Assembly: GCA_028223395.1 (NCBI GenBank)
Contig: JAOIUG010000013.1
Coordinates: forward strand, 1 to 37,840
Reading direction: 5' to 3'
DNA length: 37,840 nucleotides
Source of the DNA: Shewanella sp.
GTDB lineage: Bacteria; Pseudomonadota; Gammaproteobacteria; Enterobacterales; Shewanellaceae
Shown: one piece after another, positions 25,471 through 34,447 of the stretch
Layout of the letters: every line of letters begins with the position of its first letter
Position numbering within the stretch: the first letter of the stretch is position 1
Program-made: the position numbers and the translations under genes
The notes under the pieces: generated by a model
The model's input: only the letters and a program-made list of their open reading frames with translations
Databases searched by the model: none
Told to the model about the DNA's origin: nothing

Positions 25471-26199
25471 ATGAAATTAACCCGAGCATTTTCTTTAGTC
25501 ATTGCTATGGCCATCGCTCCAACAGCCCTTGCCGGGTCAAATGCAAAAAATGATGACACTGCAGCGATAAAACAAAAACTATCAGACACACTCAATGTCG
25601 ATGTCATATCATTAAAAGCGTCACCCATTGCAGGCTTATACGAAGCGCTGACCAATCGTGGAGTGCTCTACATCAGTAAAGATGGCTCAAAACTACTGCA
25701 CGGTAATCTTTATGATCTCAACAAAGGCATGAAAAACCTAACCGAAGCCGCCATGGCCGGCCCACGCATTGATATGCTAAAACCCCTTGAAAAAAACATG
25801 CTGGTTTATAAAGCTAACAATGAAAAACATGTCGTGACGGTGTTTACTGATGTCGATTGTGGTTACTGCCGTAAATTGCACAATCAAATGGATGAATATA
25901 ACGATCTTGGCATTACAGTTAGGTACCTTGCCTTCCCACGCGCAGGGATCCCCTCAGCCAATGCTGATGAAATGGAATCAGTATGGTGCGCTGCCGATCC
26001 GCTACAAGCCATGACAGATGCGAAATCAGGTAAATCAGTCAAAGCTGTTAAATGTGATGCAAAAATTGCAGAGCAATATAACCTAGGGCAAACCTTTGGC
26101 ATTAATGGCACACCTGCTATCGTGCTCGAAGATGGCAGCTTGATCCCAGGCTATCAGCCGCCTAAAGATCTGCTCAGAGCATTAGAGGCTGCTCAGTAA
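25471..26199 (+). CDS. dsbC: Periplasmic disulfide isomerase DsbC
   Basis: A 242-residue exported protein. Residues 1-21 form a signal peptide ending TALA. An N-terminal dimerisation domain runs to about 85, then a linker and a thioredoxin fold. The active site is CGYC (C130-C133) in FTDVDCGYCRKLH, the cis-proline loop is GTPA (P215), and a second structural pair is C173 and C195, as in E. coli DsbC. It reshuffles wrong disulfides in the periplasm and is kept reduced by DsbD, which is not in the window. AGGATACTTC lies before the ATG. It is in the conserved xerD-dsbC-recJ order, with a terminator between it and recJ. Confidence 0.95.
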   Translation: MKLTRAFSLVIAMAIAPTALAGSNAKNDDTAAIKQKLSDTLNVDVISLKASPIAGLYEALTNRGVLYISKDGSKLLHGNLYDLNKGMKNLTEAAMAGPRIDMLKPLEKNMLVYKANNEKHVVTVFTDVDCGYCRKLHNQMDEYNDLGITVRYLAFPRAGIPSANADEMESVWCAADPLQAMTDAKSGKSVKAVKCDAKIAEQYNLGQTFGINGTPAIVLEDGSLIPGYQPPKDLLRALEAAQ

Positions 26200-26206
26200 T
26201 CGTTAA

Positions 26207-26241
26207 TAACAAAAAAGGGTGAGCTAAGGCTCACCTTTTTT
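26207..26241 (+). terminator. Intrinsic terminator after dsbC
   Basis: AAAAAAGG, a bulged G, TGAGC, loop TAAG, GCTCACCTTTTTT. The strong stem and T run lie about ten bases after the dsbC stop and about 85 before the recJ start. recJ must therefore rely on readthrough or its own promoter. Confidence 0.9.
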
Positions 26242-26326
26242 GTGCCTACTCCTGCGTGAAATTCAAGCCTTTGCTCGTGGTCTTTGTTATGCTGGCAACA
26301 CTCATTGTTTAAAGGTAATTTGCCCT

Positions 26327-28051
26327 GTGATCCATAAGATTGTTCGCCGCTCAAAAGTCGATGACTCCCACTTACCTGATGCTTTATCACCGTTACTCAA
26401 ACAAATCTATGCCAGCCGTGGCGTCAACGAAAATGAATGTGAGTTAAGCTTAGCTAAGCTGCTTAGGCCCAACAGCATGCGGGGAATTGAGCAAGCGGCC
26501 AAAATCATCGCTGATGCGATTGCAGCGCAAAAATCGATATTGATCATGGGAGATTTCGACGCCGACGGTGCCACGTCAACCAGTGTTTGTATATTAGCGT
26601 TGAAGATGATGGGAGCCAAACACATTGATTACTTGATCCCTAATCGATTTGACTACGGTTATGGCCTTAGCCCAGAGATTGTTGCCGTCGCCGCGCAAAA
26701 AAATGCTGAGCTCATTATCACCGTCGATAATGGGATTTCCTCTATTGAAGGCGTTGCCGCAGCCAAAGCGATGGGAATGACCGTCGTGATCACCGATCAC
26801 CATCTACCAGGCCAATCAATACCGGATGCTGACGCCATCGTGAACCCAAACCAACAAGGGTGTGAATTTGCCAGTAAGTCCATTGCTGGAGTAGGCGTCG
26901 CTTTTTACCTCATGTCAGTACTGAGAGCCGAACTCAGGCAGCGTGACTGGTATGTGCAGCAAGGGATCAATGAGCCAAACCTAGCTCAATTACTCGATAT
27001 TGTCGCATTAGGTACGGTAGCAGATGTGGTCGCATTAGATCCCAATAACCGTATTTTGGTTGAAGCGGGATTACAGCGAGTCAAAGCGGGACGCTGCCGA
27101 GTTGGGATCACCGCGTTACTTGAAGTCGCTAAACGCACTCCATCGCGCATCGTCGCCTCAGACTTTGGCTTTGCCGTTGGCCCAAGGCTGAACGCCGCTG
27201 GACGTTTAGATGAAATGGCATTAGGGGTTGAAACCTTATTATGTGAAGACATCACACTAGCACGCGCCATGGCAGCAGAGCTCGATAGCCTTAATGCAGA
27301 GCGGCGCGATCTTGAAACAGAAATGCAGCAAGAAGCACTTAAAAGCTTAAAAAGCATAGCGCTAAATACCGATGAACTGCCGTGGGGGATCGCATTATTT
27401 CAAGCAGATTGGCATCAAGGTGTGATAGGTATTTTAGCGTCACGGATAAAAGACAGATATCACCGCCCTGTTATCGCCTTTGCAGACGCTGGAGATGGCC
27501 AGATTAAAGGTTCTGCTCGTTCAATTAAAGGATTACACATGCGCGATCTTTTAGAGCTCATCAATAGTCGTCACCCTGGGCTTATTTTGAAATTTGGTGG
27601 TCACGCCATGGCGGCAGGATTATCAATAAAAGCGGGGCAATTTGCTCTATTTGCAGATGCTTATGACAATGCCATCCGCGAAATTTTAGCTCCGGAGTTA
27701 CTGACAGGCGAGCTGATATCCGATGGTGAGTTAACGCCTGATCAATTTACCTTGCCGTTAGCGGCCGAACTCCGCGCTGCAGGCCCTTGGGGGCAACAAT
27801 TTCCAGAGCCACTGTTTGATGGCCATTTTAGGATAATACAGCAGCGAATTGTCGGAGAAAAACACCTTAAACTGGTGCTGGAGACCGAGTGTGGCCAAGT
27901 GATGCTCGATGCTATCGCCTTTAACGTGGACTTAACCACTTGGCCTGATGCGAGCATTCAACATGCTCAGATTGCTTACAAGTTAGATGTGAATGAATTT
28001 AGAGGCAATCAAACCTTGCAACTGATGGTGGAGCAGATAGCGCCAAAATAG
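26327..28051 (+). CDS. recJ: Single-strand 5'-3' exonuclease RecJ
   Basis: A 574-residue DHH-family nuclease, close to the 577 of E. coli RecJ. Motifs: MGDFDADGATST, TVDNGISS, TDHHLPG (the DHH motif), NPNQQGCEF, VALGTVADVV and GPRLNAAGRLD in the DHH core; WHQGVIGILASRIKDR and FGGHAMAAGLS in DHHA1; and a C-terminal OB fold ending NEFRGNQTLQLMVEQI. It acts in RecFOR recombination and mismatch repair. The GTG at 26327 is chosen because homology starts at IHKIVRRS and AAAGG lies ten bases upstream; an earlier TTG at 26240 overlaps the dsbC terminator. Confidence 0.95.
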   Translation: MIHKIVRRSKVDDSHLPDALSPLLKQIYASRGVNENECELSLAKLLRPNSMRGIEQAAKIIADAIAAQKSILIMGDFDADGATSTSVCILALKMMGAKHIDYLIPNRFDYGYGLSPEIVAVAAQKNAELIITVDNGISSIEGVAAAKAMGMTVVITDHHLPGQSIPDADAIVNPNQQGCEFASKSIAGVGVAFYLMSVLRAELRQRDWYVQQGINEPNLAQLLDIVALGTVADVVALDPNNRILVEAGLQRVKAGRCRVGITALLEVAKRTPSRIVASDFGFAVGPRLNAAGRLDEMALGVETLLCEDITLARAMAAELDSLNAERRDLETEMQQEALKSLKSIALNTDELPWGIALFQADWHQGVIGILASRIKDRYHRPVIAFADAGDGQIKGSARSIKGLHMRDLLELINSRHPGLILKFGGHAMAAGLSIKAGQFALFADAYDNAIREILAPELLTGELISDGELTPDQFTLPLAAELRAAGPWGQQFPEPLFDGHFRIIQQRIVGEKHLKLVLETECGQVMLDAIAFNVDLTTWPDASIQHAQIAYKLDVNEFRGNQTLQLMVEQIAPK

Positions 28052-28165
28052 CAGGCTATCGGTGCAGTGGCACTGGTTTTACATGCACAACAACGCCCAG
28101 ACAGTGGAGATGCAAGCTAGACTTGCTTTCTTCACGCCTGAGCAAGCCCCCGCCCAAGTTTTAAT

Positions 28166-28642
28166 TTAACGGCACGATGATGGCAAAAACTCTGCTGTTA
28201 GTGTCGTCTTATTTTCCCCAACCGCTTGCATTCCCGGCACTGCTTCATCCAAACCGCATAGCCAAGCAATCGGGCTTGCAGGGCTGCCTATCACCTGTGC
28301 TGGCCTAAAAGAGAGCACTTTTCCTTGCAGTAGTGTGGAGGCCTTATGCCCAAAAGTAATGTGGATGGCACCAGAGCTAACCACCACACTCGTAATACGA
28401 TTACCCATTAACAATGCTGGCGCCGGAACACCTGCTGCGTCATTATCCAAGGGAAAATCAAGCTGTTCAACATAATAATCTGTGATCTTTTCTTTAATGG
28501 TACTGGCCATACTCAACGCTTCTACGACTTCAGCTCGCTGCAGATAGATCTGGTAAGAAGGCAAAGCGATAGACGCTAAAATACCAATCATAGAGACCAC
28601 AACCATTAGCTCAATGAGGGTAAAACCCTTTTTGTTTTTCAT
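28166..28642 (-). CDS. Type IV pilin-like protein
   Basis: A 158-residue prepilin. The class III signal [20 protein letters not shown] would be cut by a prepilin peptidase before Phe7, giving an N-methylated helix that continues to about residue 52. The globular domain is mostly beta and has a C-terminal cysteine pair (C129, C157), which can close a D-region as in PilA/PilE pilins. The TTG-free start is an ATG that overlaps the stop of the preceding PilC-like gene by four bases (ATGA), so the two are translationally coupled. No pilin assembly ATPase or prepilin peptidase gene is near; those must act from other loci. It converges on recJ. Confidence 0.88.
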   Translation of the reverse strand: MKNKKGFTLIELMVVVSMIGILASIALPSYQIYLQRAEVVEALSMASTIKEKITDYYVEQLDFPLDNDAAGVPAPALLMGNRITSVVVSSGAIHITFGHKASTLLQGKVLSFRPAQVIGSPASPIAWLCGLDEAVPGMQAVGENKTTLTAEFLPSSCR

Positions 28643-29490
28643 ATTGTTTCTCCAATAAAAAATATCGGTGAGTATGCATTAATCAAAAAGCAACAAATTG
28701 CGCTGATAAGTAACAAAGCAATAATAGAGGTCATGATTTTCAATTGTCGTTCAGCTAAGCTCGAGAGTAACTCCTGCTCTATCTGGATCAACGCCTGTAT
28801 TTCTTTAGGTAGGCTCATTTCTGTATTTTCATTCACCGCGATTAAATGCTCAATCAGCGCAAGGCTAGTTTCATCTGCCAATGTTTTATCTTGATAAAGC
28901 GGAAACTGGAGTAAATTAATTAATCGCAAGTAGGACTTTTTGATGTCACTAAACACGAGGTATTTAACCATCAAGCTTTTTTCTATATTAACAGTAAACT
29001 TAAATAAGCCTCTAATTTTCATTGCGACTGTAAATGAAATCATGAGCAAGACAGAAATAGTCAAGATAAACGCCCACCAATAGTCTTGTTGAATTAATAA
29101 CACGTCAGGTACCTTGATGTTGAACACATCGAAAGATCCAATGAAAAAAGGAATAACAGTAAACTGATAAACCGTTGTCGAAATATAAAATATGACAGCC
29201 ACTAAACTAAGATACGCAATGATACGTTTACTATTTTTCAGATCTTCTATTTGCCCATTTAAATCCAATTCCTGATATATTTTAACCGCACTCACGGCTT
29301 TATCTTCATTGCTAATAGCGCCTATTTTATCGAGCAATACTTGAGGCCAAGTATTCGCGCGTGCTTTATTGCCATATAAGTTACATGCAGCATTTTGCTC
29401 TATCTCGCTAAATTTCAGCGCAGTAAAACCCTGCGTTTTATACTCCGCATTAGCCTTGCGACATATATAACTAAACCTTGTCCATACCAT
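28639..29490 (-). CDS. Reduced PilC/GspF-like inner-membrane protein
   Basis: A 283-residue protein with three membrane helices at about 89-111, 137-158 and 253-273. After the first helix comes [20 protein letters not shown], which resembles the IPxFxxxF...LP segment of PilC/GspF platform proteins. The end, [14 protein letters not shown], resembles the PilC tail YLPIFKLG. It is shorter than PilC (about 400) and its N-terminal domain is much reduced and divergent. GAGGG lies six bases before the ATG at 29490. It overlaps the pilin ATG, so it may be a dedicated platform for that pilin. The PilC/GspF call rests on topology and short motifs and is an inference. Confidence 0.6.
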   Translation of the reverse strand: MVWTRFSYICRKANAEYKTQGFTALKFSEIEQNAACNLYGNKARANTWPQVLLDKIGAISNEDKAVSAVKIYQELDLNGQIEDLKNSKRIIAYLSLVAVIFYISTTVYQFTVIPFFIGSFDVFNIKVPDVLLIQQDYWWAFILTISVLLMISFTVAMKIRGLFKFTVNIEKSLMVKYLVFSDIKKSYLRLINLLQFPLYQDKTLADETSLALIEHLIAVNENTEMSLPKEIQALIQIEQELLSSLAERQLKIMTSIIALLLISAICCFLINAYSPIFFIGETI

Positions 29491-29893
29491 ATGCATCCCT
29501 CACGTTAATCACCTTGGCCACGATTTGCCTCACTTTCAGGTAGCGTTCAAAATCAACACCAATAAAATGAATAATAACAAAGCATTAAGAAAAAATTATT
29601 TCACCGGATAGACTACAATAATGATTAACTTATCAACATAAAAACATAGACAAAAATAATCATCAAAAACGAGTAAAATCAGTCATAAAGTGACATATTT
29701 TTTAAAAATTTAGTTGTGTTCGGTTACGTAGAAGATAGAGCAAGGAATGAGCGACTTCTTCAATATTGAATTGCTTTAGTTTTATCTAAAAATGCAGTAT
29801 TTGAATTACAGCCCTACATGTATAGCCAATAAAAATGGCAATAAAAAACCAGAAGCAAAAACTTCTGGTTTCAGTATTACAGAGGCTTAATGA
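29491..29893. other. AT-rich intergenic region
   Basis: About 400 bases, very AT-rich from 29570 to 29720 and probably holding the promoter of the PilC-like/pilin pair. No gene is seen. The LPMO terminator lies at its right edge. Confidence 0.4.
29844..29874 (-). terminator. Intrinsic terminator after the LPMO gene
   Basis: AAACCAGAAG, loop CAAAAA, CTTCTGGTTT: a perfect 10-bp stem. On the minus strand it is followed by a T-rich stretch. It lies about 22 bases after the LPMO stop. Confidence 0.85.
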
Positions 29894-31408
29894 CTAACGC
29901 CACACTCCCCATTCACCGGTAGTTCCGGGCTCTTCACCTTGAGTCCACCATTGAGCAGTCCAAGTTTTTCCGTTATGTATGACTTTATCACTAGCAGTGT
30001 ATGTGCTTGCAGCACTCCATGTGTTACTGCCGGGCTCTTCTGGCTCTACAGGTTCTACAGGCGGTACAGGCTCAACGGGCGCAGTTATTGATGATTCTAT
30101 CGCGAAAGAATAGATTTCGTCTTCTGTCGCTTGACCATCGCTGACCTCAAGCTTAAATGTTAATTCATGGCGTATGTTGGCAAGTTGCGCCGTGTCAATA
30201 ATCAATTCGTCATTTGAACCAACAGTCATTGGGACTGGCGTGCCACTAATTTGTCGCCATACAATGCTCGTCAACTCGCCTTTGCTTTCGGTATGTTCAA
30301 GGACGACGTAATCACCGTGAACAACACTCGCACCACTCAATGGTTTTAGCACCTTAGGCGATATAACTGCGGTAATAGGGCTGACCTCAGAGGTAATGCT
30401 AAATTCAGCAGAGGCACCTGCATCTTTAGCATTAAAGTAGTTACCATGCAGATCGTTCTTGAAGTACATATAGTGCTTCATCTGTTCATGCCAACGACCG
30501 ATAAAAACGTTCCCCTGATAATTAGCTTCATACCAGCCATTCACCTGCGAGGCTAACAGACGATCCCAATCGTTTTGGTTATCCGGTGTAATGACTAATG
30601 AAAAAGATGAGTGTTCCTCACCATTTTTATTAAATATTTTGTAATGGACGCTATCACCCACGCTCGCAGACGCGAGTGTTATGGATCCTGGAATAAATTG
30701 GCTTCCAGTCACCAAATAAGGCGCACTAGGCTCAGGATTTGGCTCAACTGGCGGTGGCATAATATCGTCGTTGACGATTTCAATATCACTACAGTTATAA
30801 AACCCTTCTCCAACAGGATCTACGCGCTGCCAGCGTACAAACAAAATAGCGTCACCAACACGGTCAGTGGGGATGGTAACATTCGTTCGATACTTTCCGC
30901 CTTCAACAGGGATATTACCTTCTTCTTGCAGTAACTCTAAATCATCCCAAGCCAGTGGGTTTGCTAAATTAGCGCTAGGCTTTGTTAGGTAAAACTGCCA
31001 GAAAGAAGGGTTATGAGGAGCCGTTGCATTAAACACATATTCAAATGTTCCTGCTTGTATTTTGGTGCGAGTCCAGCCCTCGCTTGCCGCTCCCATGCCT
31101 CTTTTTTGAGGATCATTGGCATAACACAAACTGCCATCGGGAATGGCATTTTTAACCGTTTGCATATTGTTATAGTCAGTGATGTTAATCGAGAACTCAT
31201 TACGCTGTACAAATGGGTACGAACCAGAAATCGCCTTAGCTTGTGCACAGCCCGCACTTGCCGGAGTACCGCTCCAAAAACCGCCCTCGTTATAACAAGT
31301 TTGCTGCCTTGCCTCCGGGTATTCAGACCAGCCATGTGCGTGTGCCTCTACACTTGATAGCATTAACATTGCTGATGCTATCGTCATACTTAATAAACTT
31401 TTATGCAT
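29894..31408 (-). CDS. Secreted chitin-active LPMO (AA10) with chitin-binding module
   Basis: A 504-residue secreted protein. The signal peptide ends EAHA and cleavage exposes H25 (HGWSEYPEARQ), the first copper ligand of the histidine brace. H132 in TAPHNPSFWQFYLTKP is the second ligand and F203 in GEGFYNCSDIEI the likely axial residue. Residues about 25-215 form the AA10 oxidative domain; 230-345 resemble a GbpA-type second domain; 345-445 look like a PKD-like beta fold; a Pro/Glu linker leads to residues 462-504, a CBM5/12 chitin-binding module (WSAASTYTASDKVIHNGKTW, then WWTQGEEPG). It oxidatively cleaves crystalline chitin and may aid attachment, as GbpA does. ATG 31408 is preferred to a TTG two codons earlier. 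It is monocistronic. Confidence 0.92.
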   Translation of the reverse strand: MHKSLLSMTIASAMLMLSSVEAHAHGWSEYPEARQQTCYNEGGFWSGTPASAGCAQAKAISGSYPFVQRNEFSINITDYNNMQTVKNAIPDGSLCYANDPQKRGMGAASEGWTRTKIQAGTFEYVFNATAPHNPSFWQFYLTKPSANLANPLAWDDLELLQEEGNIPVEGGKYRTNVTIPTDRVGDAILFVRWQRVDPVGEGFYNCSDIEIVNDDIMPPPVEPNPEPSAPYLVTGSQFIPGSITLASASVGDSVHYKIFNKNGEEHSSFSLVITPDNQNDWDRLLASQVNGWYEANYQGNVFIGRWHEQMKHYMYFKNDLHGNYFNAKDAGASAEFSITSEVSPITAVISPKVLKPLSGASVVHGDYVVLEHTESKGELTSIVWRQISGTPVPMTVGSNDELIIDTAQLANIRHELTFKLEVSDGQATEDEIYSFAIESSITAPVEPVPPVEPVEPEEPGSNTWSAASTYTASDKVIHNGKTWTAQWWTQGEEPGTTGEWGVWR

Positions 31409-31931
31409 ATTCAACTTCTCTCTTTAATGTAAGTCACTATTATTTTTTTGTTTTAGATTAATAGCCATAACCTAATAGGCGACTAGATTATTCATTTCTT
31501 TAATCAAGAGTAGCTAAAGTGAATGGCCCATCATTATTAACGGTATACTCACCACCATATGTTATGTATTAAAAAAGCTGCACCTTGAAAAACACCGCGA
31601 CAACCACAGTTACAATTACAATTTAATAACAAAAGCTTACAGCCAAACAAGCCGTTCTTGGTGGGAAAATGTATATCTTGACTGCAAAGTCGCCGTGTTC
31701 CTTCCAGCTTACGCAACAATTACCCATAAATAATCGGCCAAGTTCGGCAACATTTTAAGCTGGCCTTCATTTGTTTACGTTACAATGAGCATTCACCCAA
31801 CATCAAAAACATATGATGAACAGTGACACTTGCCGTAGAAAAAGCTATTTTTACGTCACTATATTTTAGGGGCTGTTGATCTTTATCTTTAAAATTTTCG
31901 AAACTTGCATACTGCGTCTGGAAAACAACAT
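31409..31931. other. Divergent AT-rich region LPMO / VC0807-like gene
   Basis: 523 bases with both promoters facing outwards. No gene is supported. GGGGCTGTTGATCTTT at 31869-31884 recurs almost exactly at 32948-32962, possibly a mobile-element end. No chitin-regulator or CRP site could be assigned with confidence. Confidence 0.4.
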
Positions 31932-32627
31932 ATGAGTAGTACATCGACACATAAACCTCGGCCATTAGTTGACCTGTTAGTCAGCATCGCGATACCAGCT
32001 TTTATTCTTATGAAGCTAAGTGGTGACGCTCAGTTAGGCCCCAGTGGTGGATTAATATTGGCGTTAAGCTTTCCATTAGGCTGGGGCATATTTGAGCTAA
32101 TAAAATATAAGAAGTTTAATTTTATTGCTTTTCTTGGACTCGCCAATGTGCTGTTAACTGGTGGGATAGGTTTACTGGAGCTTGACCTTAAGTGGTTGGC
32201 CATCAAAGAAGCCGCGATCCCGGCGGCAATCGGCATTGCGGTCCTTATTTCGACCTTCACCTCTAAGCCATTAATTAAAGCCATCATATTTAACCCTGCA
32301 GTGATGGACGTTGACAAGATCATCAAGCGACTGCAACAGAATAATTGCCTGCACGCCTTTGAGCAGCGGCTAATGAAGGCCACCTATTTAGTTGCAGGCT
32401 CGTTCGCCTTCTCCGCCATTATGAATTATGTGTTGGCTAAATGGATCGTCACCAGCCCAACAGGAACACCAGAGTTTAATGAACAGTTGGGGCAATTGAG
32501 CTTATACAGTTACTTGATGATAGCCTTGCCATCGATGTTAATGACGATAGGAATATTTTATTATTTATGGCGCACAATTCGTGATTTAACCGGGCTTAAA
32601 TTGGAAGAGATTTTGGCCAATCAGTAA
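31932..32627 (+). CDS. VC0807-like multi-pass membrane protein
   Basis: A 231-residue inner-membrane protein with about six hydrophobic segments. PRPLVDLLVSIAIPAFILMKLSG, GPSGGLILALSFPLGWGIFE and FNFIAFLGLANVLLTGGIGLLELD fit the VC0807 family, which is often mislabelled as an MFS transporter. It lacks MFS signature loops. A hydrophilic stretch near 115-140 (NPAVMDVDKIIKRLQQNNC) separates two membrane halves. ATG 31932 is chosen because GGAAAAC lies just upstream; a TTG nine codons earlier is open. The gene stands alone, between two copies of a 14-15 base sequence. Function unknown. Confidence 0.75.
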   Translation: MSSTSTHKPRPLVDLLVSIAIPAFILMKLSGDAQLGPSGGLILALSFPLGWGIFELIKYKKFNFIAFLGLANVLLTGGIGLLELDLKWLAIKEAAIPAAIGIAVLISTFTSKPLIKAIIFNPAVMDVDKIIKRLQQNNCLHAFEQRLMKATYLVAGSFAFSAIMNYVLAKWIVTSPTGTPEFNEQLGQLSLYSYLMIALPSMLMTIGIFYYLWRTIRDLTGLKLEEILANQ

Positions 32628-33334
32628 TGGTTGTATGGTATTGGTTGTACGGTATTGGTTGCCACACCCTAGCGGACACTCAAACTTCGCTTGAGCTTTA
32701 AGTTAGACGGCGTCTAACAATTAACGGCACTTCACCCGCACTCAAGAGCAATCAAGCTGCGCTTGATAAAGATCGTAAGCTTCCTGCTCACGCTCAATAA
32801 AAGGGGGGGTAAACACTTACCCCCTTTTGAGTATTCCTCAGCGCCTCGGCGAAATTTACAGCGGAGGTGCTCCTATCTCACAAGTTGATTTAAATACATT
32901 AAATCAAACGCTTAAAATAAACTATTGAAATTAAAGCACTATTACTAGGACTGTTGATCTTTCGAGCTTAGTTTTTGTTCGAATGTAATTATTTTAGTAC
33001 AAGATTTGAGCGATAATGCTTAGCTGGCTAAGTGAAAAGCGCGTAACGCACTCTAATCATTGTGGAGAAAACTCAACGGCATAGCCTTCGCCTTGTCAAA
33101 ATAGCCAATAAACTGCGCCAAAAAATGATACGCGGCCCCATTGAACAATCTAGGCTCTCACTCTACGCAGCCAACAAGATCCCCCTACCATCACTTTAAT
33201 GTAGATTTCACCCATTTACATCAGTACTTTAGCAGTGTTACCTTAATGAAAATCAAACCAAAACACATAGACATTCATAGTTAATGGCGCATTATTTGTG
33301 AGCAATGAGTCGAATGGGATCAAAAGGAAACACT
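32628..33334. repeat. Repeat-rich spacer with tandem repeats, palindromes and mobile-element remnant
   Basis: No gene is seen in 707 bases. From left to right: a 14-bp tandem repeat TGGTTGTAYGGTAT at 32628 and 32642 with a third partial unit; GTTAGAC-GGC-GTCTAAC at 32702-32718; ATCAAGC-TGC-GCTTGAT at 32751-32767; a G/C-run hairpin at 32799-32828; GGACTGTTGATCTTT at 32948; and, at 33104-33172, DNA resembling 149-160 and 37395-37440. Minus-strand translation of 33065-33155 gives FNGAAYHFLAQFIGYF then a stop, which looks like the tail of a transposase-type gene. AAGGAA at its right edge is the ribosome site of the hydrolase gene. Confidence 0.5.
32797..32830 (+). terminator. Terminator-like hairpin with G/C runs
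   Basis: AAAAGGGGGGGTAA, loop ACAC, TTACCCCCTTTT pair, with two extra G bases bulged. It lies about 170 bases after the VC0807-like gene, and the T run after the stem fits rightward termination. Confidence 0.6.
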
Positions 33335-34447
33335 ATGATTAAATCGTTAATGACGAGTATTGCATTAATGCTCTTTTTACCCTCTTTAGCCTACGGTAAA
33401 ACACTCACAACAGTTAGTGACAAACTGAATCAGCATATTGAGCATTATGTTGAAGAAGAAAACTTTCAAGGAGCAATACTGCTTGCCAAACAAGGTAAGA
33501 TCGTATTTGAAAAAGCTTATGGCTTTGCCGATATTGAAAATGAAATACCAAATACAACGCAGCATCAGTTTCTTATTGGCTCAATGACCAAATCATTTAC
33601 CGCAGTTGCTGTAATGCGCTTGGTAGAACAAAACAAACTTGATTTACATGCACCTATTGCTACATATATTCCAAAGCTTGATAGTAAACTGGCTAACGGA
33701 ATCACCTTGCACCACTTACTAAAACATCAATCAGGGCTAACACGCCACTTAGAGCACCTTGCAAGCTTTGAAGAAAAAGATATCACATCAAGTGAAATCC
33801 TCAGCATTATCAACACATCAGAACAATCATTTGAACCTGGAACACAATACGAATACGGAAATTTAAATTATCACCTTGCTGCACTCGCTATTGAAAATGT
33901 TACGGGGAAAAGCTATGCAGAGGCAATGCACACATTAGTTTTTGCGCCACTTCAGCTGCAGCAATCTGGTGTTGAACGCATTGCTACCCCGCCAAAAAGC
34001 CGTGCCAATGGTTATCGAAAAAGCATGTTTGGTATCAACAGAGATGAAAATATTGTTTCTTACGCCCTCGGCACAGGCGACATTTACTCCACTGTGGAAG
34101 ATATACTCAAGTGGGAACAAGCTCTCTATACATCCAGCTTTTTATCGCAACAAAGCCTCGACCTGATATTCAAAGGAGAAAATAAAGTTTTTGGTTATTA
34201 TGGTTATGGTTTTAGGATCCGAGAATATCAACGAAGTAGCGAACATACTAAATTTGGAAAACTGACCCGTCACGGCGGTTCAATGGATGGTTTTTCATCA
34301 AATTTACATCGTTATACAGACGACCAACTTACTGTGATTATTCTGGCAAACGTAAGAGGGTTTCCAATACGTACCTTAACCTTTGAACTAAAAGAAATAG
34401 CACTCGGTGCCGATAGCATGCAAAGAAACCGAACACCATATGAATAA
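33335..34447 (+). CDS. Periplasmic serine hydrolase, class C beta-lactamase/PBP4-like
   Basis: A 370-residue exported protein. The signal peptide ends near SLAYG. Catalytic motifs of the class C beta-lactamase / AmpH / D-alanyl-D-alanine carboxypeptidase superfamily are present: SMTK (S83, K86), YGN (Y174, N176) and HGG (H313-G315), which replaces the KTG box. YGFADIENEIPNTTQHQFLIG and HQSGLTRH are typical of the wider Beta-lactamase PF00144 family, most of which are peptidases or esterases rather than drug-resistance enzymes. AAGGAA precedes ATG 33335; an ATG ten codons earlier lacks such support. No partner gene follows; an IS66 remnant lies downstream. Confidence 0.86.
   Translation: MIKSLMTSIALMLFLPSLAYGKTLTTVSDKLNQHIEHYVEEENFQGAILLAKQGKIVFEKAYGFADIENEIPNTTQHQFLIGSMTKSFTAVAVMRLVEQNKLDLHAPIATYIPKLDSKLANGITLHHLLKHQSGLTRHLEHLASFEEKDITSSEILSIINTSEQSFEPGTQYEYGNLNYHLAALAIENVTGKSYAEAMHTLVFAPLQLQQSGVERIATPPKSRANGYRKSMFGINRDENIVSYALGTGDIYSTVEDILKWEQALYTSSFLSQQSLDLIFKGENKVFGYYGYGFRIREYQRSSEHTKFGKLTRHGGSMDGFSSNLHRYTDDQLTVIILANVRGFPIRTLTFELKEIALGADSMQRNRTPYE

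Noticed and set aside
33335..34447. Serine hydrolase as a drug-resistance beta-lactamase
   Set aside because: The class C superfamily motifs are present but HGG replaces KTG, and the sequence fits the broad peptidase/esterase group; resistance cannot be claimed.
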